Source: Komagataeibacter sucrofermentans DSM 15973 (lineage in GTDB: Bacteria > Pseudomonadota > Alphaproteobacteria > Acetobacterales > Acetobacteraceae). Taken from it: DNA of 64,000 nucleotides. The notes under the pieces were generated by a model. It was not told where the DNA came from. It made no database searches and was given only the letters and a program-made list of their open reading frames with translations. Positions 24,373 to 33,067 of the stretch are shown piece after piece. The translations under genes were made by a program, and so were the position numbers. Numbering within the stretch: the first letter of the stretch is position 1; every line of letters starts with the position of its first letter. The DNA is taken from contig NZ_CP137157.1 in NCBI RefSeq assembly GCF_040581405.1, positions 1,306,001 to 1,370,000 on the forward strand, read 5' to 3'.

Positions 24373-26051
24373 CACAACCCACGGTCAGGATACTGGGGCC
24401 GGATGGCAGGCCGCTGCCGCCTGTCCAGCGCCCCCGCCCGCGCCGGGCTGCCGCGCTGAATGGTGGTTTCGGGCAGACACCCTATGACGCGGCAGACATC
24501 ACCAGTCCGCACATGGCGGCATGGAACCCGCTGCTCTGGTCACCTGATGTCGAACTGAACGTCTACCGCGACCGCATCGTGTCTCGCATCCGCGACCTGG
24601 TGCGGAACGATGGCTGGGCATCGGGCGCCATCACCCGCGTGCTGGACAACGCCATCGGTGGCACGTTTCGCCCCATCACAAAGCCGGACTACCGCAGCCT
24701 GCGCGTCCGCACCGGATACAGTTTCGATGCGATGTGGGCCGAAGAATGGGCGCGTGAGGTCGATGCGCACTGGCGCTGCTGGGCCGAAGATGAAGATCGG
24801 TTCTGTGATGCCGGGCGCCGCCTGACCTTCACCCAGATGATGTGGGTCGCCTTCCGCCATCACCTCGTCGATGGCGACTGTCTGGCGCAGGTCTGCTGGA
24901 TTCCCGAGCGTGTTCGTGCCGGTGGCGCGGAATATGCCACAGCCTTCCACCTGATCGACCCTGACCGCCTCTCCAACCCCCAGTATAACTGGGACCTCAA
25001 GCATATCCGGGGCGGTGTCGAGATTGACGATTATGGTGCCCCTGTCGGCTACCATATCTGTCGCGCGCACCAGGGCGACTGGATGCAGGCAGCCGATACC
25101 GTGATCTGGGATTATATCCCGCGCGAGACCGACTGGGGCCGCGCCAACATCGTTCACTATTTCCAGTCGGAGCGCGCGGACCAGCATCGCGGCGGCGCAG
25201 GTATCCTGACCCCCGTTGTCCAGCGCCTGAAAATGCTGATCAAGTATGACGGCACGGAACTGGATGCCGCCATCATCAACGCCATTTTCGGCGCGTTCGT
25301 GGAATCACCCTATGACCCCGCCCTTGTGGAAGACGCGCTGGGCGGCGATGAGGTGGTCAGCGGCTATCAGGCCCTGCGCACCGACTTCCATGGCGGCAAT
25401 TCGGTCATGCTGGGCAATGCGCGCATGCCGATCCTCGCTCCGGGTGAGAAAATCGGCACCGTGTCCGCCGCCCGGCCGGATTCCAATTTCGAGCAGTTCG
25501 AGAACGCCATGCTTCGCAACGTCGCATCCGGCACCGGCATGGCAACCATGCAGATCAGTAACAACTGGTCGGATGTGAATTACAGCTCGGCACGCGGCGC
25601 GCTGGGCGAGGCGTGGAAAACCCTGTTCAGGAGGCGTGAGAACGTCGCAAAGGGATTCGCTTCCGGCATCCGTGCCGCCTGGCTGGAAGAATGCGTAAGC
25701 CTGAATGATCTGCCCTTGCCGCGCGGTTGCCCGCCAGATTTCCTCTCGCGCTATTTCCCTGCCATCAAGACCGCACTGGCCCGCTGCCGGTGGCTCGGTC
25801 CGGGCCGTGGCTGGCTCGATCCCGTGGCCGAGCGGCAGGGCTCGATCCTCGGCATGGATGCAGGCCTGTCCACGCTCGAGAATGAGGTCGCGGAAAACGC
25901 CGGTGGCGACTGGGAGGAATATGTCGACCAGCGTGCCGTCGAGGTCCGCAAGTTCCAGGAATGCGGGCTCACCCCGCCCGACTGGTCCGGCGGCCAGAGC
26001 CAGACCGCCACCCAGACCGCAACACCACCACAGAAACCGGATGCGAGCTGA
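24369..26051 (+). CDS. Portal protein, lambda gpB family
   Basis: 560 residues. The conserved early segment is RIRDLVRNDGWASGAITRVL followed by DNAIGGTFRPI; later come HLIDPDRLSNPQ, GYHICRAHQGD and the crown-domain region NNWSDVNYSSARGAL. It forms the dodecameric vertex through which DNA passes. A Thr/Gln-rich tail ends the protein. The stop overlaps the protease start (TGATG). Confidence 0.95.
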   Translation: MTQPTVRILGPDGRPLPPVQRPRPRRAAALNGGFGQTPYDAADITSPHMAAWNPLLWSPDVELNVYRDRIVSRIRDLVRNDGWASGAITRVLDNAIGGTFRPITKPDYRSLRVRTGYSFDAMWAEEWAREVDAHWRCWAEDEDRFCDAGRRLTFTQMMWVAFRHHLVDGDCLAQVCWIPERVRAGGAEYATAFHLIDPDRLSNPQYNWDLKHIRGGVEIDDYGAPVGYHICRAHQGDWMQAADTVIWDYIPRETDWGRANIVHYFQSERADQHRGGAGILTPVVQRLKMLIKYDGTELDAAIINAIFGAFVESPYDPALVEDALGGDEVVSGYQALRTDFHGGNSVMLGNARMPILAPGEKIGTVSAARPDSNFEQFENAMLRNVASGTGMATMQISNNWSDVNYSSARGALGEAWKTLFRRRENVAKGFASGIRAAWLEECVSLNDLPLPRGCPPDFLSRYFPAIKTALARCRWLGPGRGWLDPVAERQGSILGMDAGLSTLENEVAENAGGDWEEYVDQRAVEVRKFQECGLTPPDWSGGQSQTATQTATPPQKPDAS

Positions 26052-26845
26052 TGCACCCTTCCACCCTGCTGCTCAACCAGCCGCTGGCGCTCTCGGCCAG
26101 CCGGACGGCCATCATGGCCCGGCTGTTCCGTGATGGCGCATCGGCTGAATCCTTCTTCGGTGACAAGGTGAATGACGATACCCCTTACGAGATCCACAAG
26201 GGCATCGCCGTCATCCCCGTCTCCGGCGTGCTGCTGCCCGGTCGTGGCTGGTCATGGTCGGGTGTCACCTATTACAGCGCCATCCGCTCATCCCTGGCCG
26301 ATGCGCTGGACAACCCCGACGTGTCCAAGATCGCCCTGCTGATCAACAGCCCCGGCGGCACGGTGTCGGAATGCGCCGATACGGCGGATGTCATCTACGC
26401 GGCGCGCGGCAAAAAGCCGATCTGGGCCGTGCTGGATGACACCGCCTATTCCGCCGCCTACGCGCTGGCATCATCGGCTGATTTCATCACGGTGCCCCGC
26501 GTTGGCGGGGTTGGCTCCATCGGGTGCGTCGGCATGCATGTCGACATCACCCAGGCGCTGGAAAAGGCGGGCATCCTTGTCACCACGTTCCAGTATGGCG
26601 CCCAGAAGACCGATGGCGCCCCCACAACCCCGCTCACCGATGGCTCGCGCAAGCGCATGCAGGCCATGATCGATGAGATGGGGGAACTGTTCGTCTCCCA
26701 GGTCGCCCGCAACCGCGACCTCGACCTGGGCACCGTCCGCGACACGCAGGCCGGGACCTTCCTCGGCGGTCGCGGCATCGATCTCGGGCTGGCGGACCAG
26801 ATCGCCACGCCCGAGGAGGCCATCGCGGCCTTCATGAAGCTCTGA
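26051..26845 (+). CDS. Head maturation protease, S49 (gpC-like)
   Basis: 264 residues of the SppA/gpC serine-peptidase fold: IALLINSPGGTVSECADTAD (oxyanion strand), TAYSAAYALASSAD (nucleophile Ser) and DGSRKRMQAMIDEM (Lys general base). It processes the portal, scaffold or capsid in the prohead. It is followed by a strong terminator and then the acidic scaffold-like gene. Confidence 0.92.
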   Translation: MHPSTLLLNQPLALSASRTAIMARLFRDGASAESFFGDKVNDDTPYEIHKGIAVIPVSGVLLPGRGWSWSGVTYYSAIRSSLADALDNPDVSKIALLINSPGGTVSECADTADVIYAARGKKPIWAVLDDTAYSAAYALASSADFITVPRVGGVGSIGCVGMHVDITQALEKAGILVTTFQYGAQKTDGAPTTPLTDGSRKRMQAMIDEMGELFVSQVARNRDLDLGTVRDTQAGTFLGGRGIDLGLADQIATPEEAIAAFMKL

Positions 26846-26870
26846 CCGCTCCCGGTCACCCACACCATGC

Positions 26871-26894
26871 AGGCCCCTGACGGGGCCTTTTTTT
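26871..26894 (+). terminator. Intrinsic terminator between protease and scaffold-like gene
   Basis: AGGCCCC-tgac-GGGGCCT followed by a run of T residues. The next start codon lies only 15 bases after the T-run, with its GGAG ribosome site in between, so the terminator is part of the 5' leader of the next gene. Confidence 0.85.
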
Positions 26895-26909
26895 ATGGAG
26901 CACATGCCC

Positions 26910-27539
26910 ATGTCCCTGCGCAAGAAATCCCGGTTTGCCCACCTGTTCGGCACGCCCCGCGCCGCCACGGATGATGAGGACGAAGACCAGAACGCCCGCC
27001 GCGCCGAAGGCGAAGACCCCGAGGACGGTGAAGACGAAGGCGGTAAGGATGAACCGCCGCCCCGCAAAAGCCGCAAGTCCAGGAAGGCGAAGAAAGCCGG
27101 TAAGGCAAAAAAGGCCGAGGACGATGGCGATGACGCAGGCGACGACGATGCTGGCGATGATGACGCCGATGCGGAAGATGAGGACGATGAAGAAAAGGCC
27201 AGCGCCCGCGCCCGCGAGCGTGGCCGCTGCGCCGCCATCTTCAGCGATCCCGCCGCAGCCCTGAACCCGGTTGCCGCCGCCGAGCTGGCCTTCAACACCA
27301 ACATGCCCCGCTCGGCCGCCATCAACCTGCTGCGGGTCACCGCCAGCGCTATGCCGCAGGCGCCCGTGCAGGCCAGCGCACCCTCGGCGCTCAACCGGCT
27401 TGATGAGCGCATGGCCAGCAGCCGGGTGCAGCCCGTGCCCACGCGGCGGGAATCAAGCCGTCAGAACGGCGGTGGCGACGACGCCACGGCTCTCGCCAAC
27501 CGCATGATGCAGCGGCACAAATCCCTCACCGGCAAGTAA
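26910..27539 (+). CDS. Acidic/basic low-complexity scaffold-like protein
   Basis: 209 residues from MSLRKKSRFAHLFGTPRAAT, with GGAG nine bases upstream; in-frame ATGs at 26,895 and 26,904 are alternatives. The N-terminal half alternates Asp/Glu blocks with a Lys/Arg patch (RKSRKSRKAKKAGKAKKAED). The C-terminal part is helical (NPVAAAELAFNTNMPRSAAI). Placement after the S49 protease and before the decoration protein matches the capsid scaffold (Nu3-like) position; sequence homology is not clear. Confidence 0.6.
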   Translation: MSLRKKSRFAHLFGTPRAATDDEDEDQNARRAEGEDPEDGEDEGGKDEPPPRKSRKSRKAKKAGKAKKAEDDGDDAGDDDAGDDDADAEDEDDEEKASARARERGRCAAIFSDPAAALNPVAAAELAFNTNMPRSAAINLLRVTASAMPQAPVQASAPSALNRLDERMASSRVQPVPTRRESSRQNGGGDDATALANRMMQRHKSLTGK

Positions 27540-27551
27540 GGACCCCAGATC

Positions 27552-27974
27552 ATGAGTGGTTCCACCACAGTAAACGGCATCTGGCCGCAGACCCCTGCCG
27601 CCTTTGATGCCACCTATCAGCCCGACCAGCTGATCGCGGGCGTCTACCCGCGCGTGACCGAAAACGTCACCCTCGCCGGCGCCCAGGGCGTGCTCATGCG
27701 CGGCACGGTGCTCGGCGTGGTTACGGCTACCGGCAAATATGTCGTGTCCACTTCCGCCGCGACCGATGGCAGCCAGACGCCCATCGCAGTGCTTGCCGAT
27801 ACCTATGACACCACGGCAGGCGATGTGGCCGGTGCTGGCTGCTACTTTAGTGGCGAGTTCAACCAGAACGCCGTCACCATGGGCACGGGCTGGACGGCAG
27901 CCACGCTGGCCGCTGCCCTGCGGCCTGCCAACATCTACCTCAAGAATGCCGTAACCGCGGCAGACCCGACCTGA
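27552..27974 (+). CDS. Head decoration protein (gpD-like)
   Basis: 140 residues with DQLIAGVYPRVTENVTLAGA near the N terminus and VLMRGTVLGVVTATGKYV, then QTPIAVLADTYDTT, the beta-rich pattern of the lambda gpD/HDPD family. It trims and stabilises the expanded capsid. It sits directly before the major capsid gene, as in lambda. Confidence 0.87.
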   Translation: MSGSTTVNGIWPQTPAAFDATYQPDQLIAGVYPRVTENVTLAGAQGVLMRGTVLGVVTATGKYVVSTSAATDGSQTPIAVLADTYDTTAGDVAGAGCYFSGEFNQNAVTMGTGWTAATLAAALRPANIYLKNAVTAADPT

Positions 27975-27987
27975 CGGAGCAAGTGCG

Positions 27988-29064
27988 GTGAGCTTTCCCA
28001 CAATTTATGACACCAACGTGCTCGTGCAGGTCGTCAGTAACCTCAAACTGGCCCAGACCTTCCTGCTCGACACGTTCTTCCCCAACATCGTCGAGAGCGA
28101 CACGCAGTATGTCTCGATCGACGTGGATGTCGGCAAGCGGCGCATGGCGCCTTTCGTCAGCCCCATGGTCGAGGGCAAGCTGGTCGAGCAGCGTCGTATC
28201 GCCACCTCCACCTTCGAGCCGCCTTACGTCAAGGACAAGCGTGCCCCCGACCTGCTGCGCCCCGTGCGCCGCATGCTTGGCGAGCGCATCGCTGGCGGCG
28301 AGATGATCAATGGCGGCGGCCGCATGACACCCCAGGAACGCATGGAGGCCAATCTGGTCTTCGAGCTGGCCGATCAGGTCGACATGCTCAAGCGGCGGCA
28401 GGAATGGATGGCCGCCCAGGCGCTTGTCACCGGCAAGCTGACCGTCTCGGGCGAGGGCTTCCCCACCAGCGTCATCGATTACGGGCGCGATGCCAGCCTG
28501 ACCGTGGTCAAGACCGGCACAGGCCTGTGGGATGCCGCAGCCACGGTGGCCAACCCCACCGATGACGTGCGCCTGTGGCAGACCATGGTGCTCAAGATCA
28601 GCGGCGCGCGCGTGACCGACCTCGTGTTCACGAACACGCCCTACAATACCCTGATCAAGGATGACGAAGTCAAGAACGCCATCCTGAACACCTCCATCCG
28701 CGCCAATGACGAGGCCAGGCTGATCCTCGGCCCGCTGGCCGATATGGGCGCGGTGCTGATGGGCTACTGGGGCACCTACCGCGTGTGGCTGTATAACGAT
28801 TGGTACGTTGATGACGACAACGTCGAGCAGCCCATGATCCCCGACGGCACCGTGCTCGCCATCTCCACCGAGATGAACGGCACCCGTGCCTATGGCGCGA
28901 TCAAGGATCCTGCCTTCGCTTATGGTGCCATGGCCTACGCGCCCAAGTCGTGGCTGCAGGAAGACCCGGCCCAGCGGTTCCTCATGCTCCAGTCAGCACC
29001 CATCGTCATCCCCAGCCGGGTCAATGCGTGCCTGGTGGCCACTGTTACATCATCGGCGGACTGA
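27988..29064 (+). CDS. Major capsid protein, gpE family
   Basis: 358 residues with a GTG start. MSFPTIYDTNVLVQVVSNLK, FPNIVESDTQYVSIDVDVGK and RMTPQERMEANLVFELADQV match the lambda gpE (HK97-fold) family. LIKDDEVKNAI and VLMGYWGTYRVWLYNDWYVD belong to the A-domain. The length fits the family. Confidence 0.94.
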   Translation: MSFPTIYDTNVLVQVVSNLKLAQTFLLDTFFPNIVESDTQYVSIDVDVGKRRMAPFVSPMVEGKLVEQRRIATSTFEPPYVKDKRAPDLLRPVRRMLGERIAGGEMINGGGRMTPQERMEANLVFELADQVDMLKRRQEWMAAQALVTGKLTVSGEGFPTSVIDYGRDASLTVVKTGTGLWDAAATVANPTDDVRLWQTMVLKISGARVTDLVFTNTPYNTLIKDDEVKNAILNTSIRANDEARLILGPLADMGAVLMGYWGTYRVWLYNDWYVDDDNVEQPMIPDGTVLAISTEMNGTRAYGAIKDPAFAYGAMAYAPKSWLQEDPAQRFLMLQSAPIVIPSRVNACLVATVTSSAD

Positions 29065-29066
29065 TC

Positions 29067-29270
29067 ATGCCCGGAGCTACAAAAAAAGTCGTCAAGCTGC
29101 CCGGCCGCATCCTGTTTAACGGCAGGAAAAAGGTTCCGGTCGGCGTGCCCTTCGACCTGCCCGCAGATGAGGCGGATCACCTGATCCGCCTCGGCCACGT
29201 ACGCCTGTATGAACCTGATCTGCCACCACTACAGGTGGATCCGCCACCCACGCCCGAACCCGGTGCATGA
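29067..29270 (+). CDS. Small head-tail region protein
   Basis: 67 residues: KVVKLPGRILFNGRKKVPVG, then VPFDLPADEADHLIRLGHVR, then a Pro-rich tail. Its position after the capsid gene equals lambda gpFI, but similarity is limited to a short beta/helix pattern. It overlaps the next gene by four bases. Confidence 0.6.
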   Translation: MPGATKKVVKLPGRILFNGRKKVPVGVPFDLPADEADHLIRLGHVRLYEPDLPPLQVDPPPTPEPGA

Positions 29271-29629
29271 GCATTGATTTCGATGCTCTCGCCCTTGGTC
29301 CCTGCATGGGCACCTTTGGCGAGGACATCGTCTATCAGCCAGCCGCAGGCGGCTCATACACCATCACCGGCATACCCGATGTGCCCTACAAACCGGCCTT
29401 CGCTGACCAGATCGATGGCCTGACCCCCACCAATATCATCAGCGATGATGCGGTCGTGAGCATCCAGCTTTCGCAGCTTGCCTTCACGCCCGCGCAGGGT
29501 GACCTGCTGACCATGCGGGGCACCCTCTACCGCGTGCGTGAAACCCGGCCCGATGGCCGGGGCGGCATGCTGCTGACCCTCAACAACGCGGACCATGAAA
29601 ATGACCCCATACCGGGTAATCCTTCGTGA
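29267..29629 (+). CDS. Head-tail joining protein (gpFII-like position)
   Basis: 120 residues, beta-rich: MGTFGEDIVYQPAAGGSYTI, FTPAQGDLLTMRGTLYRVRE and RGGMLLTLNN. It has the size and position of head-tail connector proteins such as gpFII. The assignment rests on order and strand pattern. Confidence 0.62.
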   Translation: MSIDFDALALGPCMGTFGEDIVYQPAAGGSYTITGIPDVPYKPAFADQIDGLTPTNIISDDAVVSIQLSQLAFTPAQGDLLTMRGTLYRVRETRPDGRGGMLLTLNNADHENDPIPGNPS

Positions 29630-30119
29630 GGCGGCGGCTGCGGTCCTGCTGAACGCGAGCACCGTGGCCGGGCAGAAAATCTATACCGCCCGCAGCCTGC
29701 CTTCCACGATCGCGGTTCTGCCAAACGTTTACCTGCAGGTGCCCATCGATCAGGGCACCAGCCTCGGGCGGTCCCAGCCGGGTTTCCGCCGCGTGGCCTA
29801 TCTCCAGATCGAGGGGCGCGTGACCGGCGGCACTCCGGCCAAGGTCGAGGACACGCTCGACCTGCTGGCCGCCCAGATCGAATACGCCCTGATGCAGGAT
29901 GCCAGCTTTCAGGCCCAGATCCAGCAGGTCACGGAAATCGATACCCGTATCTCGATCGACAGCAGCGGCTCGCGCCATCTGGGCGCGGTCACCATCCGCA
30001 TGGGGCTGGAGTTCGACGAATACTATCTGGCCAACGGTCCCGCCCTGACCGAGATCACCGGCACCATGACCGCGAACGGCAACACGGATTTCGCCGGTAT
30101 GCAGGTCCCCACCACCTAA
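29595..30119 (+). CDS. Tail completion / minor tail protein
   Basis: 174 residues from MKMTPYRVILREAAAAVLLN, with VEDTLDLLAAQIEYALMQDA and a C-terminal beta region (LGAVTIRMGLEFDEYY). It overlaps the previous gene by 35 bases. It is placed where gpU/gpZ-like tail terminator proteins occur. Confidence 0.62.
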   Translation: MKMTPYRVILREAAAAVLLNASTVAGQKIYTARSLPSTIAVLPNVYLQVPIDQGTSLGRSQPGFRRVAYLQIEGRVTGGTPAKVEDTLDLLAAQIEYALMQDASFQAQIQQVTEIDTRISIDSSGSRHLGAVTIRMGLEFDEYYLANGPALTEITGTMTANGNTDFAGMQVPTT

Positions 30120-30136
30120 AACCGAGGCCCTTCCCC

Positions 30137-30376
30137 ATGTTTGTAAAACCCGCCCCGGGCCGCGCAGTGCGGTGGCCCGGCACGATGCGCCTGCTCAGGG
30201 CGCAGGGCGAGACCGTGCCCGAAACCGGCTTCTGGCTCCTGCTCCTGCGCAATGGCGATGTGGTGCAGGCCACGCCGCCCGCCGCATCCACCGCTGCGGC
30301 CATCCCCGCCCCCTCGCCTGCGCCCGCCAGTGGCGGCGCGGCAGTCACCCCTGACCCTGCCGAGGCCCACGCATGA
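30137..30376 (+). CDS. DUF2635 family protein (Mu gp38-like)
   Basis: 79 residues beginning MFVKPAPGRAVRWPGTMRLL and containing VPETGFWLLLLRNGDVVQ, the DUF2635 pattern. In Mu-like phages this small gene directly precedes the sheath gene, as here. The C-terminal half is an Ala/Pro tail. It overlaps the sheath start by four bases. Confidence 0.82.
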   Translation: MFVKPAPGRAVRWPGTMRLLRAQGETVPETGFWLLLLRNGDVVQATPPAASTAAAIPAPSPAPASGGAAVTPDPAEAHA

Positions 30377-31860
30377 GCGGCTCCATCACGGTGCCGGGCT
30401 ACCCGACCAACAACCGGGTGCCCGGCTTTTATTTTGCCCTGGACAATTCCAGGGCGAATACCGCCTCCTACGGCCGCCGCGTCCTGATCGTGGCCCAGAC
30501 CACCACGGGCGCAGCCCTTGCGGGCACGGCGCGCCTGTCCGCTGGCGTCACCGATGCGCAGGGCCTGTACGGCACAGGCTCGCAGGCCGCGATCATGGTG
30601 CAGAACTATTTCAGCGTCGATCCGCTGGGCGAGGTCTGGGTGCTGCCGCTGGCTGATGATGCCGCATCCGTTGCCGCCAGGGGCACGGTCACCATCACTG
30701 GCCCCGCTTCCGCATCCGGCACGCTGTGCCTGTATGTGGGCGACCAGCTCATCCCCACGCTGGTCACGGCAGGCGACACGGCGGCCACCATTGCTGAAAA
30801 CGTGGTCACAGCCGCCCAGGCGGTCACCGGCCTGCCGGTCACGCTTGCGGTCGACGCCACCACAGCAGGCCAGATCAACGTCACGGCGCTGAACAAGGGG
30901 CTGTGCGGCAATGACATCCTGCTGGGCGTCAACCTGCTGGGCACCGCTGGCGGGCAGTCCCTGCCCACGGGCGTTGCCGTAACGCTGGGCCAGATGACCG
31001 GCGGCACGCAGAACCCCACCACGCTGGCCACAGCGCTGGCCGGGCTGGGTGACCGGGTCTATGACCTGTTCCTCCATCCCTACACCGACACGGCCACCCT
31101 CGATGTCTTCAAGCAGGTGTTCAACAACACCGACGGTCGATGGGCTCCGATGGAGCAGCTCTACGGCCACGGCATCACCGCCTACAGGGGCACGTATGGC
31201 GAGGCCACGGCCTTCGGCCTGACCCAGAACGACCCGCACACCACCATCATGGCGATCTCTGACAGCCCATCCTCCCCCATGGTCTGGGCTGCCCAGATCG
31301 GCGCGCAGGTGGCGGCCAGCATCCGCATCAACCCGGCCCTGCCGGTCACGGGCGTTGCCCTGACGGTCATGCCCCCCACCGATGCCGGGCGCTTCACCCT
31401 GCCCCAGCGCAACAGCCTGCTGTGGGATGGCATGAGCACGTTTACGGTGGACGATAGCGGCACGGTCAATATCGAGCGCCTGCTCACCACCTATCAGGAA
31501 AACGCCGAGGGCGTGCCCGATAACAGCTACCTCGACATCGAGACGCTGATGACCGCCATGATCTGCCTGCAGGACATGCGCATCTTCCTCGCCTTGATGT
31601 TCGGCGGCTTCATCCTCGTAGCCGATGGCACGAAGATCCCGGCCGGTGCGAAAGCCACAACCGCCCAACTGATCGGCAAGGCCTGCGCGGCCCGCTACCG
31701 CTGGCAGTGCACGCAGTTCTGGGCACAGAACGCCGATACCTTCGCTGATCAGCTACAGGCGCAGAATCAGGGTGGCGGGCAGGTCTTCCTACTCATGCCA
31801 TACGATTTCGCCAACCAGCTCTGGGTCATCGCTGGCAACTGCCAGTTCGTCAAATCGTAA
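30373..31860 (+). CDS. Contractile tail sheath protein (Mu gpL-like)
   Basis: 495 residues. TVPGYPTNNRVPGFYFALDN begins the sheath domain; GLYGTGSQAAIMVQNYFSVD, RWAPMEQLYGHGITAYRGTY and VNIERLLTTYQENAEGVPDN are typical of the Mu sheath family. Together with the tube and Mu-type baseplate genes it makes this a myovirus-type tail. Confidence 0.95.
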   Translation: MSGSITVPGYPTNNRVPGFYFALDNSRANTASYGRRVLIVAQTTTGAALAGTARLSAGVTDAQGLYGTGSQAAIMVQNYFSVDPLGEVWVLPLADDAASVAARGTVTITGPASASGTLCLYVGDQLIPTLVTAGDTAATIAENVVTAAQAVTGLPVTLAVDATTAGQINVTALNKGLCGNDILLGVNLLGTAGGQSLPTGVAVTLGQMTGGTQNPTTLATALAGLGDRVYDLFLHPYTDTATLDVFKQVFNNTDGRWAPMEQLYGHGITAYRGTYGEATAFGLTQNDPHTTIMAISDSPSSPMVWAAQIGAQVAASIRINPALPVTGVALTVMPPTDAGRFTLPQRNSLLWDGMSTFTVDDSGTVNIERLLTTYQENAEGVPDNSYLDIETLMTAMICLQDMRIFLALMFGGFILVADGTKIPAGAKATTAQLIGKACAARYRWQCTQFWAQNADTFADQLQAQNQGGGQVFLLMPYDFANQLWVIAGNCQFVKS

Positions 31861-31869
31861 GGAGCCGCC

Positions 31870-32253
31870 ATGTCCGGAACCGTCTTTCGCGGGCCGCTCG
31901 GCGGCATCGCGACCCTCACCATCAACGGCATCCCCTTCAACGTCGTGGGCGAGGCCCAGTGGCAGGCCTCGGGTGATGTCAATGAAACCGCCAAGGGCCA
32001 GACCATGGTCGAAGGCTTCACCGCCATGCCCGGTGAAGGCTTCATCCAGGCCACCCTGCGTGACCGGCGGGATTTTGCCGTCAGCTCCCTGCAGGGCGCA
32101 TCCGGCCTGACCGTCGTGCTGGTCAACGCCAACGGCAAGGTCATCACCGCCAATGATGCCTGGCACACCGAACGTATCGCCGTGAACACGCAGGAAGGCA
32201 CCTTCGAGTTCCACGTCGACAGCGCCACCGTAACCGAGGACACCGTCTCGTGA
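31870..32253 (+). CDS. Tail tube protein (Mu gpM-like)
   Basis: 127 residues: GIATLTINGIPFNVVGEAQW, ETAKGQTMVEGFTAMPGEGF and a C-terminal VNTQEGTFEFHVDSATVTED, the pattern of Mu-type tube proteins. It follows the sheath gene by nine bases. Confidence 0.9.
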   Translation: MSGTVFRGPLGGIATLTINGIPFNVVGEAQWQASGDVNETAKGQTMVEGFTAMPGEGFIQATLRDRRDFAVSSLQGASGLTVVLVNANGKVITANDAWHTERIAVNTQEGTFEFHVDSATVTEDTVS

Positions 32254-32918
32254 CCCATCCCCACCACAAAACTCCCACCGATGCGGAAGTCATGGCAGCA
32301 CTGGGGCAGCCCGATGAAGAGCTGCCAGCACGCACGGATGACAGCGTGATCGTGCTCGATGACCCGATCATCCTCAAGGATGGCCGTGAGTTTGACGAAA
32401 TGGTCCTGGGCGAGCCCAACGTCTTCCACATCCTCTCGGCGGCGCAGGTCATCGGCAAGCGCCCCAGTCTGGAGACGGTCTACAGTTCCCAGATCCGGCT
32501 GGTCGAACTGGTCAGCGGCTGGCCGCCGCTGGCCACGGGCGAGCTGCCCAGCCATGTGCTGGACCGCGCAGTCGCCTACGTCACGCATTTTCAGGATGAC
32601 GCCCGCAGGCCCGAGGGCGCGGAGCCCGATCTCTCCCCCTCCCTCACTTTAATTTTCGAGAACCCGATCGAGGCGGTTGGCCGCACCTTCACCACCATGG
32701 AGTTGCGGCCACCCAAGGTGCGCGAGCGCAGGGCCGCGCAGGCCTTCGAGACGCGCGGCACGCCGGAAGGTTTCATGCTGTCGGAAATCTCGTTGGTCGA
32801 GGCGGTCAGTGAATGGCCCAAGGCGGCCGTTCTCAAAATGCCGATCAGCAAGTTCGCGCGGGCGGCGGATTACCTGACCGGTTTTTTTCGCAATGGCCCC
32901 CTGGCTGGGCCGATCTAG
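32250..32918 (+). CDS. Tail assembly chaperone, duplicated Mu gp41-like domain
   Basis: 222 residues made of two related halves. The first (LDDPIILKDGREFDEMVLGE ... VDLVSGWPP-like ... LDRAVAYVTHF) and the second (FENPIEAVGRTFTTMELRPP ... LVEAVSEWPKAAVLKMPISK ... AADYLTGFF) show the same order of motifs, so a gp41-type domain has been duplicated. The zero-frame product stops shortly after a T7 slippery site at 32,882. Translation overlaps the tube gene by four bases. Confidence 0.85.
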   Translation: MTHPHHKTPTDAEVMAALGQPDEELPARTDDSVIVLDDPIILKDGREFDEMVLGEPNVFHILSAAQVIGKRPSLETVYSSQIRLVELVSGWPPLATGELPSHVLDRAVAYVTHFQDDARRPEGAEPDLSPSLTLIFENPIEAVGRTFTTMELRPPKVRERRAAQAFETRGTPEGFMLSEISLVEAVSEWPKAAVLKMPISKFARAADYLTGFFRNGPLAGPI

Positions 32919-33067
32919 GCCCGGAGCTGGGCCTGTTCTTTCAGGGCTTTTCCCTCGGTGATGTCGAGGGCCTGACAGGCGAGCGCATGGCGGAACTGCT
33001 GGCGCAGGCCACACGCATCAACGAACATCGCAAGCGGGAGGCTGCACGTGGCAAACAGCGGCGTTAA
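32250..33067 (+). CDS. Tail assembly chaperone, -1 frameshift fusion product
   Basis: If ribosomes slip back one base at T-TTT-TTT (32,882-32,888), the chaperone is extended by about 59 residues: SQWPPGWADLGPELGLFFQG and FSLGDVEGLTGERMAELLAQ, ending in a basic tail at 33,067. The extension frame has no start codon or ribosome site of its own in the right place, while a two-product chaperone immediately before the tape measure is a conserved tail-phage feature. Confidence 0.8.
32882..32888 (+). other. -1 programmed frameshift slippery heptamer
   Basis: In the chaperone frame the codons are GGT TTT TTT CGC, giving a perfect X-XXY-YYZ heptamer of seven T residues. Slippage joins the chaperone to the -1 frame, which stays open to 33,067. 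The zero-frame stop is about 30 bases downstream. Confidence 0.8.

Noticed and set aside
30055-31668. 537-codon leftward frame opposite the sheath gene
   Set aside because: The sheath protein is unmistakable on the plus strand and the antisense product has no plausible start site or domain.
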